In this document: piece by piece, positions 1-11,012 of the stretch | Numbering within the stretch: the first letter of the stretch is position 1 | Layout: each line of letters starts with the position of its first letter | Assembly (NCBI GenBank): GCA_036874045.1 | Contig: CM072345.1 | Coordinates: forward strand, 11,890,501-11,954,500 | Direction of reading: 5' to 3' | Source of the DNA: Cymodocea nodosa | Taxonomy: Eukaryota > Streptophyta > Magnoliopsida > Alismatales > Cymodoceaceae | DNA length: 64,000 nucleotides | Made by a program: the position numbers and the translations under genes | Notes under the pieces: model-generated | The model's input: the letters and a program-made list of their open reading frames with translations, nothing else | The model's database searches: none | Told to the model about the DNA's origin: nothing

Positions 1-77
1 TTGCTTTTGTGATAAGTGATTTATGCCATTTTTGGAAGCTGATATCTGATTTTAAATGACATTTTGTGTCATTTTAG

Positions 78-3000
78 CACACCTATATTCACAGAAGATG
101 GTGATGGAGGAAGTGGCTTTGCTGCTGCTGCCGCTGCCGCCGCCGCTGCAAGCAGTGGCATGGGTGGTTATGATTTTGGAGTAGATCCCAACTTGGATCC
201 TGAATTGGCTCTTGCATTGAGAGTCTCAATGGAGGAAGAGAGAGCAAGACAAGAAGCTGCTGCAAAAAAGGCAGCAGAAGATGCTTCAAAACAGGAAAAA
301 GAAAAGGAACATGCATCAAGCTCCAAAGATGCATCCATGGCAGAAGCAGTTGGAAGTGGTTCAAGTCACGAAGCTGATAAAGGAGTTGAACCTATGGTAG
401 TGATTCACTTAGCTATTTATTATATTATTTTGTTAATTTGTATTTAATGCCACTTAAAAGTTATGAGCTGTTAATGATGCATGAAATGAATTATCATCTG
501 TTTAAGTTTATATATACTTTCATCGAGTAGAATTTCTCCATCAATGTGAATCTTGCAACTGGATACACTAATATAGTTTCTTTGTTTCTGATTGTCTACC
601 ATCTTGACAAGGACAGTTTCTACTAAGTACAGAGTAGATATTTTGGATAGTGTGGCCTCCTTTTCCTAAGCCTGAGATGTAGTTTGCTTCATAGTTACTA
701 CCACAATGGGTCTAGGAGGATGACTTTTTTATAATGCTGATGTAATTCTCCCTTTTTAGTCATGCAGTTGATTTTTTTAATCAATCTGTTTGGCTTTCTG
801 CACTTGGGTAATGGTTATTGCCTAATAAGAATCTATCTTATTCTTTTCAAAAAATATCACTTTATTGAATTTTCTGAAATTTCCAAGTACTGCAATCCCA
901 AAAGATGTTTATGTGGGAACTTTGTTCCTATGTCTTCTAAGATTTCACTTCCATTTTCAAGGTCAATACTAATGAAAACCTTGAACTCTTGAACTGTAGA
1001 ATATTTCTTTCGTTGAATAATAAATGCTTTATCAAGGTGAATCTTGCAGATAATACACTTCAGTGTAGTTTGTCATTCCTCTTTGTCCATCGATCTCAAC
1101 AAGGATTTTTTTTTGTTTTCTTGAATTTTCTGAAATTGTCAAAATATGCTAAAGGGAGCAATTTATCTTGTTTTTTTTTTTACATATTTATTCTAAAGTT
1201 TAAATCCACACCAAAGTTTCATGTGAATAAAAACACTGAACTCTAGAATAGTGGATTATTTTCAGATGATACTGGATATTCTGCTGCATGCCATTCTTTG
1301 TTTCAAGCTCAGGCTAAAGACAATTTATTTCATTATAAATAAATAATCAGCAAATCTTCCCTTGATTTTATAGGTTTAATAAGATTTATTTTTTTGGTTG
1401 CTAGATAAAAAGCTCTCATATTGGAATCGTATTTTGTTTTCCCCTGATTTTCTTCAGATTGATTGTTTCTTATGTAACAATGTTTTTGCCCATATCCACA
1501 ATATTTTGAGCATACTCAGTATCTTCTCAAAAACTGAAAAATTTTGGTAGTCAAATTGTTTAAGCGGTTCATTTTATATTTTTATCCTTTTTTAACTCGT
1601 GAATTATGTAGGAGTGAGCTTTGACTTAAAGTACATAAAATTTGAACATCGTCATTCCCTAGCTAACCTAAGAAGGTTATATCCTTCTTCCACCTCTCCT
1701 ACAGCTTTAAGTGTTTTATCTTGTAATAACGCCATAGAGGTTATATTCATATATTTTACATTCAATCAAGATTCAGCTAATGCTGGCTAATATCTAAAAA
1801 TGCAGGATGATGAAACTGCCTTGCTGCAGCAGGCTATTGCAATGTCGATGGGTGACAGTCAGGCTGGTCAATCTAGTGGAGCTGGGATGGCAGATAGTGA
1901 GATGTCAGATGCCACTGCCGATGACCAAGATCTAGCTTTTGGTTTGTCGTATTATCATTGTCTATATAATATTTTTTACATCCTTTAATGTTAAATATAT
2001 CATTATGGTGGCGATGCCAATGACCTTTCCTATGCTCTACATTGGTGGGAACATTGTTCATTTTTTTCCATTATTAATATTAATTAATCAACATGTGCTA
2101 TGTTATTTTAGTCCGATGCTTAGTAACATTGCAGAATCACATCCAATATTCAACAACCACTGCATTATCATAATAGATAATATAATAAACCTCTCTTGTA
2201 ATGTTCAAGTCCTTGTGCAACACATCCGAACTCATGAATTGGTTGTAAAATGGCTCTGTTCGCTTAGATGAGGAACCCATTGCAGATTGTGCCTTTTGAT
2301 TTCTACCTTGTTGGTATAAAATGCCTGATTCTTTGCTTTCATGTGCAAACTTTCTAGTGCTGAATCATTGTGCTTTGAGAAAGAAACTGGCTAATCACAA
2401 CTATTTTATGTGGTTTAATTGCAATTATTAATTCACTGTTTATCCTCTTTTGTTGATTGTTTCTTCCACTGCTTTGGGGTGCAGCTCTCCAAATGTCGGT
2501 ACAAGATAATGCTAAAGATCTCCCAGCAGATGTGAACAAGGTGATGGGGGACCAATCTTTTGTATCCTCCATTCTTGCTTCGGTAAGAGCTGTGTCCCAG
2601 TAGTTTTACAATTTTTTCCAGTTCCAACATTAGTGGTTTTTATGGTTATATATTCTTGTACCTTTTGCTTGTAGTTGCCAGGTGTTGATCCAAATGACCC
2701 CTCTGTGAAGGATCTACTTGCATCTTTGCAAGGCCAGTCTGAGGTACGATACAAAATACACATCTTGCTGGTGAAAATGTAAATAGAATATGCTGTGTGG
2801 AAACTACCGTATTCTCTTTCTCTTAGGAGGTTTATTCCCATTTAAGTTGCCTGTGGAGCTTATTTGTTACATTTGGACATCCTATGTGCACATGTTTTAC
2901 CTCAATCTATTGTTTTACGGTCTTTATTTTTTCTATTGGCAACCTGTCCTATCATTTTCATGCATTTTCACTGTAATCATGATTTCTATTTTCAGCCCTT

Positions 3001-6000
3001 AGCAACTTCTAGCAGAGACATTGTTCAATGCATACTAAATGCCATTTCTGCTTTATATTTCTTGTGCAAAATCCAAGATTTGTTGGAGTGTATTGCGTTA
3101 GTAAGAAGCAACATTCAGGGATTTAAACCCAAGTAAAATCACCACTACTAAAAAACATCTAGGTGCTAATTAGAAAAAAGGCAATGTTTGGGGTTTTCTT
3201 AAGCTTAAATCTTTGAGGTCTCTATGTAGTGTTTGATGTTAATATGACCCTTAGTTTTCAATACTACATTACATTGTTCCAAGCTATGCATGTATGGGTT
3301 GTTATGGTGTAACATGCTCTTACTGATTTTGTTGCATGTCGACAAAACCTTCGATGACATCAATAGTCTTGACTCTTGGTCAATCATTCTTCATTGATAA
3401 AGCTTGAGAACCTTAAGAGGTTTTGTTAGCTCTTTCTTTAGAGCTTGTACTTTAAACGATAGTGGCTTTTGCAGTTGTGGCTTCTATTGTTGCCTTTTTC
3501 TCTTCAAGGTTCCTCTCCCTTTTAAAGGTGTGGTCTGCCCTTTTAGTCAACATGGTTCATGCTTCTTGTAGTCTAATGTCTTGTACTTGGCCATACATTT
3601 GTATGGTCAAATGTACCTACTCACTATTTTCAACATTTAAGTTGTATGTGTTTGTTAGATTTGTCCACCTGCTCTACCAGTGTCCCACCTACCTTGTCAA
3701 TGTCTCACTTGTCCTTGTAAAATGTTGTGACTTTGTAGCAGGCCACACGTGTTACAGTAATTTTGTTAGGCAATCTGACAACCTTGCATTATCGGTTAGA
3801 GGAGTGTGACATTCTCTCCCTCTTAAGCCATTGTTGCTCTTGATGACTTCATAAAGTCTCAAATGAGATTTTTGAATTACCAGTGTCGTGTATTTTTCCT
3901 AAGTAGTTTCCTCTAGTAGTTGTTCTACTTACTTTATTAAGAAGAATGTTCTCCTATTCTTCTTGTTGTGACCCTTGACTCACTTGTCAAGGATTGCTTT
4001 AGCCTTTCGATTGAACTCCTTTTGAATTTAGGTTGATATTCGTTGAGACTTCCCATGCAAGGGATCCCTTTCATTCTTGTGGTATGGTTTGAAAAGACTA
4101 ATATTGAAGATCGAGTGAAGCTTAAGTCTTTCAGACAATTTCAACTAATAGGTTAACTTCCCTACTTTCTGTTTCATGAGAAATGACCCTTCGTATTGTT
4201 GCACTAACGCATGGTGCACTTCTTTTTGGATCTTTTTTAAGATCTAGGGTGTCAACTGAAGCAATACCTTGTCTCTCACATCCAACTTCAATGGTCTTCA
4301 ACTTTGATTAGCCTATTTATTTATTCAATTTTAGGCTAGTTGTAAGCAGTCTTCAGCTTCCTTCAAGTTGTTCAACTAGTCTTTTGCAAATCGGTAGGTT
4401 GTTGGACAATGCTCTTGTTCGTGCTTGGTTAGTTCGTGTGGTGTAATCAATTATCTCCTTGTCATCAATTTGAATGAACTCCTCTCTATTGACGAACTTG
4501 GATGAAGGTTGTAACAAAGTTGAGCAATGTTTAGTTGAATTTAGTTTTGTTGGTTGGTTATTATAAAGTGTCAGAGATACTCTTCTAGTAGAGTGTTAAT
4601 CCACTTGATCTTTCTGTCAAACTATGGATGATTCATAGTTGAGAAGTTGAACTCCGTCTCCAACAACTTGAATAAGGCTCTTCAGAATTTTTTTGTGAAG
4701 TGAGTGTCTTTGTTGCTTACAATGTCTTTGGGTAGTTCTCAAAACTTAACTACATTTTATATGAATAGCCTTATGATCATCTCTACCATACACTCATTTG
4801 GTGTCACAACAAAGGTAGGATATTTTGAAAATCGATTGATTGCCACTATGATTAACGTGTAATTGGATACCTTTGGAAAAGTATTGATAAAGTCTATGAA
4901 GATACTTTCCCATGACTTCTCTAATATTGAGAGGGGTTGCAATAGTCTTGTTATCTTTTGTCTCTCTGTCTTATTTAACTAGCACACTAGATAAGTACAA
5001 GCATAATGATTGATTTCTTTCTCTATTTCTTGCCAATAGTAGCTTGAGCTCAGTAATACCATGGTCTTTTCCTAATTTAGATGACTTGCCTACTTTTGGT
5101 CATGTGTCTCATGTAGCAACTCCTTTTGAAGTTTGCTTGTCTTCAATATGTATAGTCATCGACTTTTGGCGAAGAGAATTCATTCTTTTACTTAGAAACA
5201 TAACTTTTGTTTTAGACTTACTTTAATAGTTTGGTCATGGCAACATCTCTTGTTGTTTCTTCCTTGATCTTCACTAGCATGTCTCTCCTAACTTGTGATA
5301 AATTGGTAATGATAGGTTTCACTCTCTCCCCGATTGAGTGCGTTGATGACCTTATTTTGTTTCTTAGGTTTATACTCAAAGGTGAAGTCAAATTTGATAA
5401 GGAAATCTTGCTACTAAGCCTGCTTTGATGTCTAACTTATTTTGTCCTTAGAAATAGCTTACTATCACATTGTTTGTATAGATGATGAACCTCCACCTTA
5501 AGAGGTAATGTCTCCACATCCTCAGGCAATGGACAATGACTATTATTTCCTTCTTATGGATGAAGTATCTCCTCTCTGTTTCATTTAGTTTTCAACTTTC
5601 AAAAGCAATGTGCCTTGTTTGTTGCATCATGACACCTTCTATTGCCACTTTTGATGCATCAGTCCAATCCTCAAATGACTTGTGAAAGTGTGGAAGTTGA
5701 ATGATTGGTTCGTTGATAATTTTATCCTTCAAACTTTGGAATGCCTCTATGAATTCTTTTGACCACTCACATAGATCTTTCTTTAGAAGGTCTATAAGTG
5801 GGTTGGCAATCTTTGAATATCTCTTAATAAATCGTCTATAGTAGTTGGCTAGTGTAAGGAATGATCGTAGTTCCATGACATTTTTTGGTGTTGCCCACTA
5901 GGTGATCGTTGCTATCTTGCAGGGGTTCATTTAGATGCCACCATTTGTTACGATGTGACCTGAGAAGTCAATCTTATTTCTTGTGAATGAGTACTTCTCT

Positions 6001-9000
6001 CTCTTGAAGTAGTGTTGGTTTGCACAAAACTTCTCTAGTGTCTTTTTCAAGTGTTAAATGAGTTATTGCAATGATCTCTATAGATAATAATGTCATTTAA
6101 GTCATTACTACAAACTCATCAATATATTTCAAAAACATATTGTTTATAAGATTACAAAATGTAGCTAGGGTATTTGTTAGCTTAAACGATATTACAAGAA
6201 ACTTAAATGATCCATAACATGTGATATAGGTCATCTTGTGCTCATCTCCTTCATTAATGTATGCTTGATAGTAATCTGACCTTAGGTCCATCTTCATGAA
6301 GATTTTTGTCTTTCCCAGTTGATTGAACAAGTCCTCCATATTTGGTATTAGATATAAGTTTTTCATGGTTACATTGTTGAATGTGCGTGATCAAATGGTT
6401 CCTCCATATTTGGTATTAGATATAGGTTTTTCATGGTTACATTGTTGAATGTGCGGTAATTGATACACATTCGTGGATTGTCATCCTTCTTTTAGAAGAG
6501 GATTGGTGTTCTATTAGGTACCTTGTTGGGTCAAAATATCCCACCATCTATGAGTTCCTTTAGTTACCTCCTAAACTTCTTGAGGTGTGTAGATGACATC
6601 TGGTATGACACTTGTGCTGAGGAAATTTCCCTTCAGACTAACTTGATTACATGGTCTATGTCTCTCTTTGGTGGAAGTGCCTTTAGTAGCTCTTTTGATA
6701 TCACATCATTGAATTCCTTTAAATGTTCTTGGATCACCTTAGGTAGAAAATATTTGTCATTCCTTGTAATTTCTTGGATGCAAGTGGTGTATGTTGGTTT
6801 GCCCTTGTGAAGTTTATCATCCAATTGCATTGCCAATAGAGTTGCAAGTTCTTGCTAAGTTTTTATGAATTACAGATTGACAACATCATTAATCATAAGT
6901 CATTTGAGACAAGGAATTATAAATATCTTAACTGCTTGTAAGAACTACATGTCCAAAATGACGGAAGTCATTGAAAGTTATGATGACGAACTCCACTCAT
7001 CTCCTCAACTTGCCAATGCATATATCAGCCTTGGCATTACCCTTGTTTAACTTTTGTATTGATAGTCTCCATGTTTTTCCTTACATTTAGGTTGAACAGT
7101 TGATTGTCTTCCTTCAAGATAAAGATGTGTAGTGCTAGTGTCCACTATCGTCAATGCCTCATGATTGCTGATGTTGATGTGCATGTACATCAATCTATTA
7201 TTTCGAGGTTAGCTCACCTCTACTTAGATGGTGTTGAGTCAGAGTGAATTGACGTAGTATTCTTTTTCTTACATCATCGCTTCCTCGTCCTCCTATCAAT
7301 GTTAAGTCGTTCTTTCTTTAGACAGTCTCTCATGTGATGTGACTTATTGCAAATGAAGTAGCCTTTAAAGGCTTTTTACTTGCCTTTACCTTTGACTTTT
7401 GCTTGGGAGGGCTCTATACCTTGGCTTTCCCTTTGAGCTTGTCCTTTTCTGGCTTACCTCTGACCTTCATGAAGGAAGCCTTATAGTCAATCAAAGCCTC
7501 TATTGTAGTCAATGTCATTGTCAGATCTTTGATGTTTTGTTGTTGCAGCTCCATTTGTACCTAATTTTGAAAGTTCGAAAGAAAGTTTAAAATTTATTCT
7601 TCTTGGTCATGTCAGTCATTTGTAGTATCAAAGAGTTAAACTTTTTGACATATGCTTACATTATGTCTATCTATTGCAATTTTCACATCTTGTCTCTCAC
7701 CATTCATGACATGTTTGTCAGTAGAAATTGTTGTTGGAGTTTTCTATTGAATGCCTCTCATGTTGTCATAGCCTTTGTGTTTCTTGCATCGAGTGTTTTC
7801 CATTAGAGCTTTGCGTCACTAGTGAGGAACATGCTTGTTAGTGTCACATTCTCTTTCTCCAAGGTATGACATATTTTGAATGGTTTGGGTTTTGGTACTC
7901 AAAGCTTTAAGGAAGATGATGAGGGTATTTGTGATGGCCTTTTTGAGAATAGTGACATCTTCTTGAAGCCCATTGACCTTGACAACGACATCATTTGTCT
8001 TTTCAATCAACATTGACAACCTTGCTTCAAAGTCCTCGATTGCTTTATCTATGCTGTCACCTACTTTAGCACGTTAGATAATCTCCTTCAGTGCAGATTG
8101 CCTTTACGATCTTGGCAATGGAATGACTATTACAGTGATTTTGTTGCACATCAGTGAAACTTTTGATGGCACTAGCAGTCTCGACTCCTAATCAACCTCT
8201 TTTGATTGACAAAGCTTGAGAACCTTGGAAAGATGATCGCTTGACAGCTCGTTAGCTCTCTCTCTCTTGAGCTTGACCCTTAAACAATGGTGGCTTTTGC
8301 ATTCATGGTTTCTATTGTCGCCTTCTTCTCTATGCTTTTGACAGTCTAACGCCTTGTTCTTGACCATACCTCTGTATAGTCGAATGTACTTGCTTGTTGT
8401 CTTTGACATTGAGGTTGTGCGTGCATTTGTCTGCTTTGTTAGTGTCCCATTTGCCTCTGTGGAACATTGTGACTTTGTAACAATCCGCACATGCGGCAAT
8501 AATTTCCTTAGGCAATTTGATAACTTTAGATTGCCCGTTAGAGGAGTGTGACAGTAGCATATCATGAAACCACGAAATTTTGAACATTTTGTGCTATGAG
8601 GTGCACAATCCATCCTTCTGCTAAAATGAGTGGGGGGGTAGATATTTCCTTTTTTATCATCCGTTGACAATTTAATGCACACCATTAACGACCTGGCGTT
8701 CATTTAGTTGCTTTCAGCAGACTTGGAATTTTTTCAAGTGAGTTAGTGATCCTATTCATTGTATGTGTAGGTCTTAAAATGTGCTTGATGATTTCCAGTA
8801 ATTTTCATCTACCGATATACTTAGTTTTCATGCAGAGAATATTAGCATGTGTTATATTGCCATTTTATCCGGGATAACCTTAAAGGCTTAAACTCGATAT
8901 TCCTATTGAGTGCAAATTGCAAAATCTTCTTTTCTTTTTTTGAATCAAGTTCCTTGCGACTTATTAAAAATGGGAAAGCATGGAACTAGTTTTTTTGGAC

Positions 9001-9163
9001 GAGTTTTTCCCAATTCTCAACAAAGTTTTTATTTTTCCAAAAAATTATTTTTATTCATTTTGTCTGCACAGTTGTCCTGTTATTCTGTAAGCTAATGCCT
9101 TCTTTACAGGCAAAGGAAAAGAAAAATGATGAGAAGCCAGAGGATTCTGGTGAAAAGCAATAA
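78..9163 (+). CDS. RPN10: 26S proteasome regulatory subunit RPN10 (PSMD4), C-terminal half, 5'-partial
   Basis: Ubiquitin receptor of the 19S regulatory particle, which captures polyubiquitinated proteins for degradation. Exons seen: 78-396, 1806-1941, 2485-2582, 2675-2743, 9110-9163 (TAA 9161-9163). All junctions are GT/AG and the frame is kept throughout (208 complete codons before the stop). The first base completes a codon from an exon left of the window, so the vWA domain is missing here only because of the window edge. Three ubiquitin-interacting motifs are visible: one around [14 protein letters not shown], one around [13 protein letters not shown], and one across the third junction around [11 protein letters not shown]. 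The plant-type C-terminal block [18 protein letters not shown] follows, then a short charged tail ending EKQ. A ten-alanine run precedes the first UIM. The last intron is 6.4 kb and carries an antisense gypsy element, so the final 17 residues depend on splicing across it. Family assignment is very secure. Confidence 0.95.
121..150 (+). repeat. GCN trinucleotide run encoding ten alanines in RPN10
   Basis: Ten consecutive alanine codons (GCT, GCC and one GCA) lie between the [14 protein letters not shown] segment and SSGMGG. Alanine runs at this place are usual in plant RPN10. Because most codons are GCT or GCC, the length could vary by slippage. Confidence 0.85.
3324..3811 (-). repeat. 3' LTR of the gypsy element
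   Basis: This segment aligns with 8136-8553. Shared blocks include the stretch after TGATTTTGTTGCA, the AAAGCTTGAGAAC segment, and the closing GAGGAGTGTGACA. It is about 70 bp longer than the other LTR, so one copy has a deletion or the other an insertion. The boundary near 3324 is approximate (it could extend to about 3300). Confidence 0.75.
3812..3824 (-). other. Polypurine tract of the gypsy element
   Basis: On the minus strand the bases just before the 3' LTR read AAGAGGGAGAGAA, directly followed by the LTR start TGTCACAC. This is the expected plus-strand priming site for an LTR retrotransposon and it fixes both the orientation and the LTR end. Confidence 0.8.
4757..4942 (-). pseudogene. 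Integrase core fragment of the gypsy element
   Basis: A 61-codon open stretch reads [14 protein letters not shown], then [11 protein letters not shown]. This resembles the segment around the first catalytic Asp of gypsy integrases, where the family pattern is a W..(I/S).DF(I/V) stretch followed by (V/I)DRFSKY.HF. The Asp before RFSKY is replaced by Asn. Surrounding frames are broken. It is a remnant and not a gene. Confidence 0.75.
5592..5876 (-). pseudogene. RT/RNase H connection fragment of the gypsy element
   Basis: The 94-codon open stretch contains [19 protein letters not shown] (the conserved F.GL.NYYRRFI region of gypsy RT), a PL..LLKK segment, and [13 protein letters not shown]. The last is recognisable as the start of RNase H (TDAS..AIG.VL.Q), where the usual Gly after AI is replaced by Glu. 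Confidence 0.8.
6097..6366 (-). pseudogene. Reverse transcriptase palm fragment of the gypsy element
   Basis: An 89-codon open stretch carries the region ahead of and including RT catalytic motif [25 protein letters not shown] (family FTKLDLRSGYHQ), [15 protein letters not shown] (family YG.FE.LVMPFGLTN) and [10 protein letters not shown]. The frame ends before the YLDDI motif. Several core glycines are replaced, which fits an inactive copy. Confidence 0.82.
6333..6468 (+). repeat. 68-bp tandem duplication in the gypsy RT region
   Basis: CCTCCATATTTGGTATTAGA followed by the same downstream sequence occurs at 6333 and again at 6401, giving a 68-bp period over two nearly identical copies. 68 is not a multiple of 3, so the duplication breaks the reverse transcriptase frame. 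Confidence 0.85.
7319..7357 (-). pseudogene. Gag zinc-knuckle remnant of the gypsy element
   Basis: The minus strand encodes [16 protein letters not shown]. This fits the plant gypsy CX2CX3HX4C zinc knuckle except that the first cysteine is Tyr (TAC for TGC). It marks the nucleocapsid end of gag and agrees with the element's orientation. Confidence 0.65.
8136..8553 (-). repeat. 5' LTR of the gypsy element
   Basis: Partner of the repeat at 3324-3811. On the plus strand it ends GAGGAGTGTGACA, so the LTR begins TGTCACAC on the element's strand. No perfect primer-binding site is visible just inside it, which is consistent with decay. Confidence 0.75.
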
Positions 9164-10350
9164 TCTGATACGCTTTGCATCCATCAGATTGTTTTCTTGG
9201 AAGGTCAATTTCTAACTGAAATTTTCAGGAAAAAAAAAGGAACTCCATGTATTTCTTTTAAATAGTTCTTGTAGCTTCCTTCCAATTAGGGTCCTATGTC
9301 TTCTCATTTCCCATTCAGGTTAATGTTGAATTATTTTCCAAGAAGTGCTCGGTTAAATAATTGACGTCTCTCATTTCTTTCAGTTCGTGATGCAACCGGA
9401 CACTTGTGATCTCTCATGAGGACGAGTGTAACTCGAAAAGTAAGTCTATTGCCGTCAAGACATTGTTTCGTCTGTGTTGTAAGCGTAGCCATTGTGTCAA
9501 ATGGCCATCCCTTTTAAGACGAATTACTCTTCTCTTTCCAAGAAATCTGTAGTTGCATTTTACGAGTATTCTTTTTTTTTTTTTTTTTTTAAATTGAGAA
9601 TTTTACTTTATATTGTAGTCATATCTGCATCTTCTACCCTTTTTTTACAAAATTCAATTGTTACGATTCGTGTGGTACAGAAGTCGTGTTCTTGCTACTC
9701 AACTTGAAGATAACTAAAAAGATTAAGAATCTCAAAAATATCATGACGACTCTGAAATCTTATTACTCTGAGTTCCTAATGCATTCTGATCTACCAGTAA
9801 AACAATCGAGGAATATAACAAGGGTTCCATATATTAAAACTTTGTTGCGTTCAATCGTCTACAAACAAGCGACCGAGCGACTTATGAAACTATGGAAAAA
9901 GAATAAAATAAAGAAGACCAACACAAACTTTGTTAATATAAAATTTATATTAAGGGTTCTCTCTTGTCATTATGATCTAAGTTGTCTACTGGACCTTTCT
10001 TTTTCTTATAAGATTCTTGAGGCAAGAAAATTTTGTGATCAAATATAGACCAAAGATGACTAATATCAAAAAAGGTGGTCTATTGTTGCCTTTTCGGAAT
10101 AATGTTGCCATTTTGAATGGTCGTCACTCTAGACGCCTATTCTTATTGTATGGTTGAATGCTCTTTCATGATTTTTCATAAGCTTTTTTTCTCGTGATTT
10201 TTTATGGGTTACGTAAATTAGTGAAACCTCACCATGACTTTACATAGTAATCAAAAACAAATATTTCCAGTGTCATCATCCGGAAATTTTTTTTTTCCCC
10301 ATCGCCCTCTCACATTTGTGGTTTTAATTATTATACACAGCACAGGTTTC

Positions 10351-10376
10351 CATATATATATATATATATATATATA
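10351..10376. repeat. (TA)n microsatellite
   Basis: About 12 consecutive TA dinucleotides in the spacer upstream of the helicase gene. Confidence 0.9.
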
Positions 10377-10439
10377 AGAAAATCTAATAATAAAAAATAC
10401 CTAATAACAAAAAAATTATTAATAAGGACATAAAAAAAA

Positions 10440-10850
10440 CTGGACAAAATGGATCATGATCTGCATACCTAGTTAATGAATAGGTTAAGACTGACCTCAA
10501 ATGAATTTGAGTTATAAACAGGTTTACCTTTTCAACCAATTTATTAAATGGGTTAAATTCATGTGTTTAACCATTTATGACTTGTCAAATGGTGTAAAAA
10601 AATATTATATATTTAATATTATAATAATATAATATATGATATCACATGCGTTATTCATTTTTAGTTAACTATATGATTTTTTTATAATTTGTAATAAAAT
10701 AAATGGGTTTGATTAAATACCTTAAACATATTAAATGAGATATGTAAGTTATAGAGATTAGATAATTTAAACTAAGTAAATTACCATAAATAAATTAGAT
10801 GAAATAAGCTATTTGGATTAGGTCGATAACTACTGGATTTAAGTGCATAA
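10440..10850. repeat. Dispersed AT-rich repeat, copy 1
   Basis: Copy related to 42490-42860, in the same orientation on the plus strand. It lies just upstream of the helicase start and does not code. Confidence 0.45.
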
Positions 10851-11012
10851 ACGAGTTTAATGGTCAAACAAAATTTCGAGCCGTTTTACCACCCCTTCCT
10901 TCTATTCTACCCCTCAGGGAAAAAAGCCTTAAACCCTTGTCTCTCGGTTTGCAAGCCCTTTCTCCCTGTTTCTACCGGGGACGGCGGGTTCCTCCCATTC
11001 TCACTCCCTTCC

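Larger units (their letters stand above)
3324..8553 (-). mobile_element. Degenerate Ty3/gypsy LTR retrotransposon in the last RPN10 intron
   Basis: The element is oriented opposite to RPN10. Read on the minus strand it runs: 5' LTR (about 8553-8136), gag with a zinc knuckle (about 7357-7319), reverse transcriptase (about 6366-6097), RT/RNase H connection (5876-5592), integrase fragment (4942-4757), polypurine tract (3824-3812) and 3' LTR (3811 to about 3324). The order RT, RNase H, integrase is the gypsy order. The gag-pol frame is broken by many stops and shifts, so the copy is not functional. The TGTCACAC outer LTR end and the adjacent purine tract are clear. The other LTR end, the primer-binding site and a target-site duplication could not be fixed by eye. 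I assign it to gypsy with confidence, but not to a named lineage. Confidence 0.88.
9164..11012. other. Spacer between RPN10 and the RNA helicase
   Basis: Holds the RPN10 3' UTR (from 9164), a poly-T run near 9571-9591, and a (TA)n tract at about 10351-10376. From about 10440 to 10850 there is very AT-rich sequence resembling a second copy near 42490-42860. The helicase 5' UTR probably lies in the last 150 bp, which are less AT-rich. I see no convincing gene. Confidence 0.6.

Noticed and set aside
64..77. Start codon for the first frame at position 64
   Set aside because: These bases are the end of an intron (TTTTAG acceptor at 72-77); the real exon starts at 78 in the middle of a codon.
10860..11012. 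Upstream in-frame extension of the helicase
   Set aside because: The residues are Phe/Pro-rich and unlike the family; the ATG at 11013 opens the usual acidic N-terminus.
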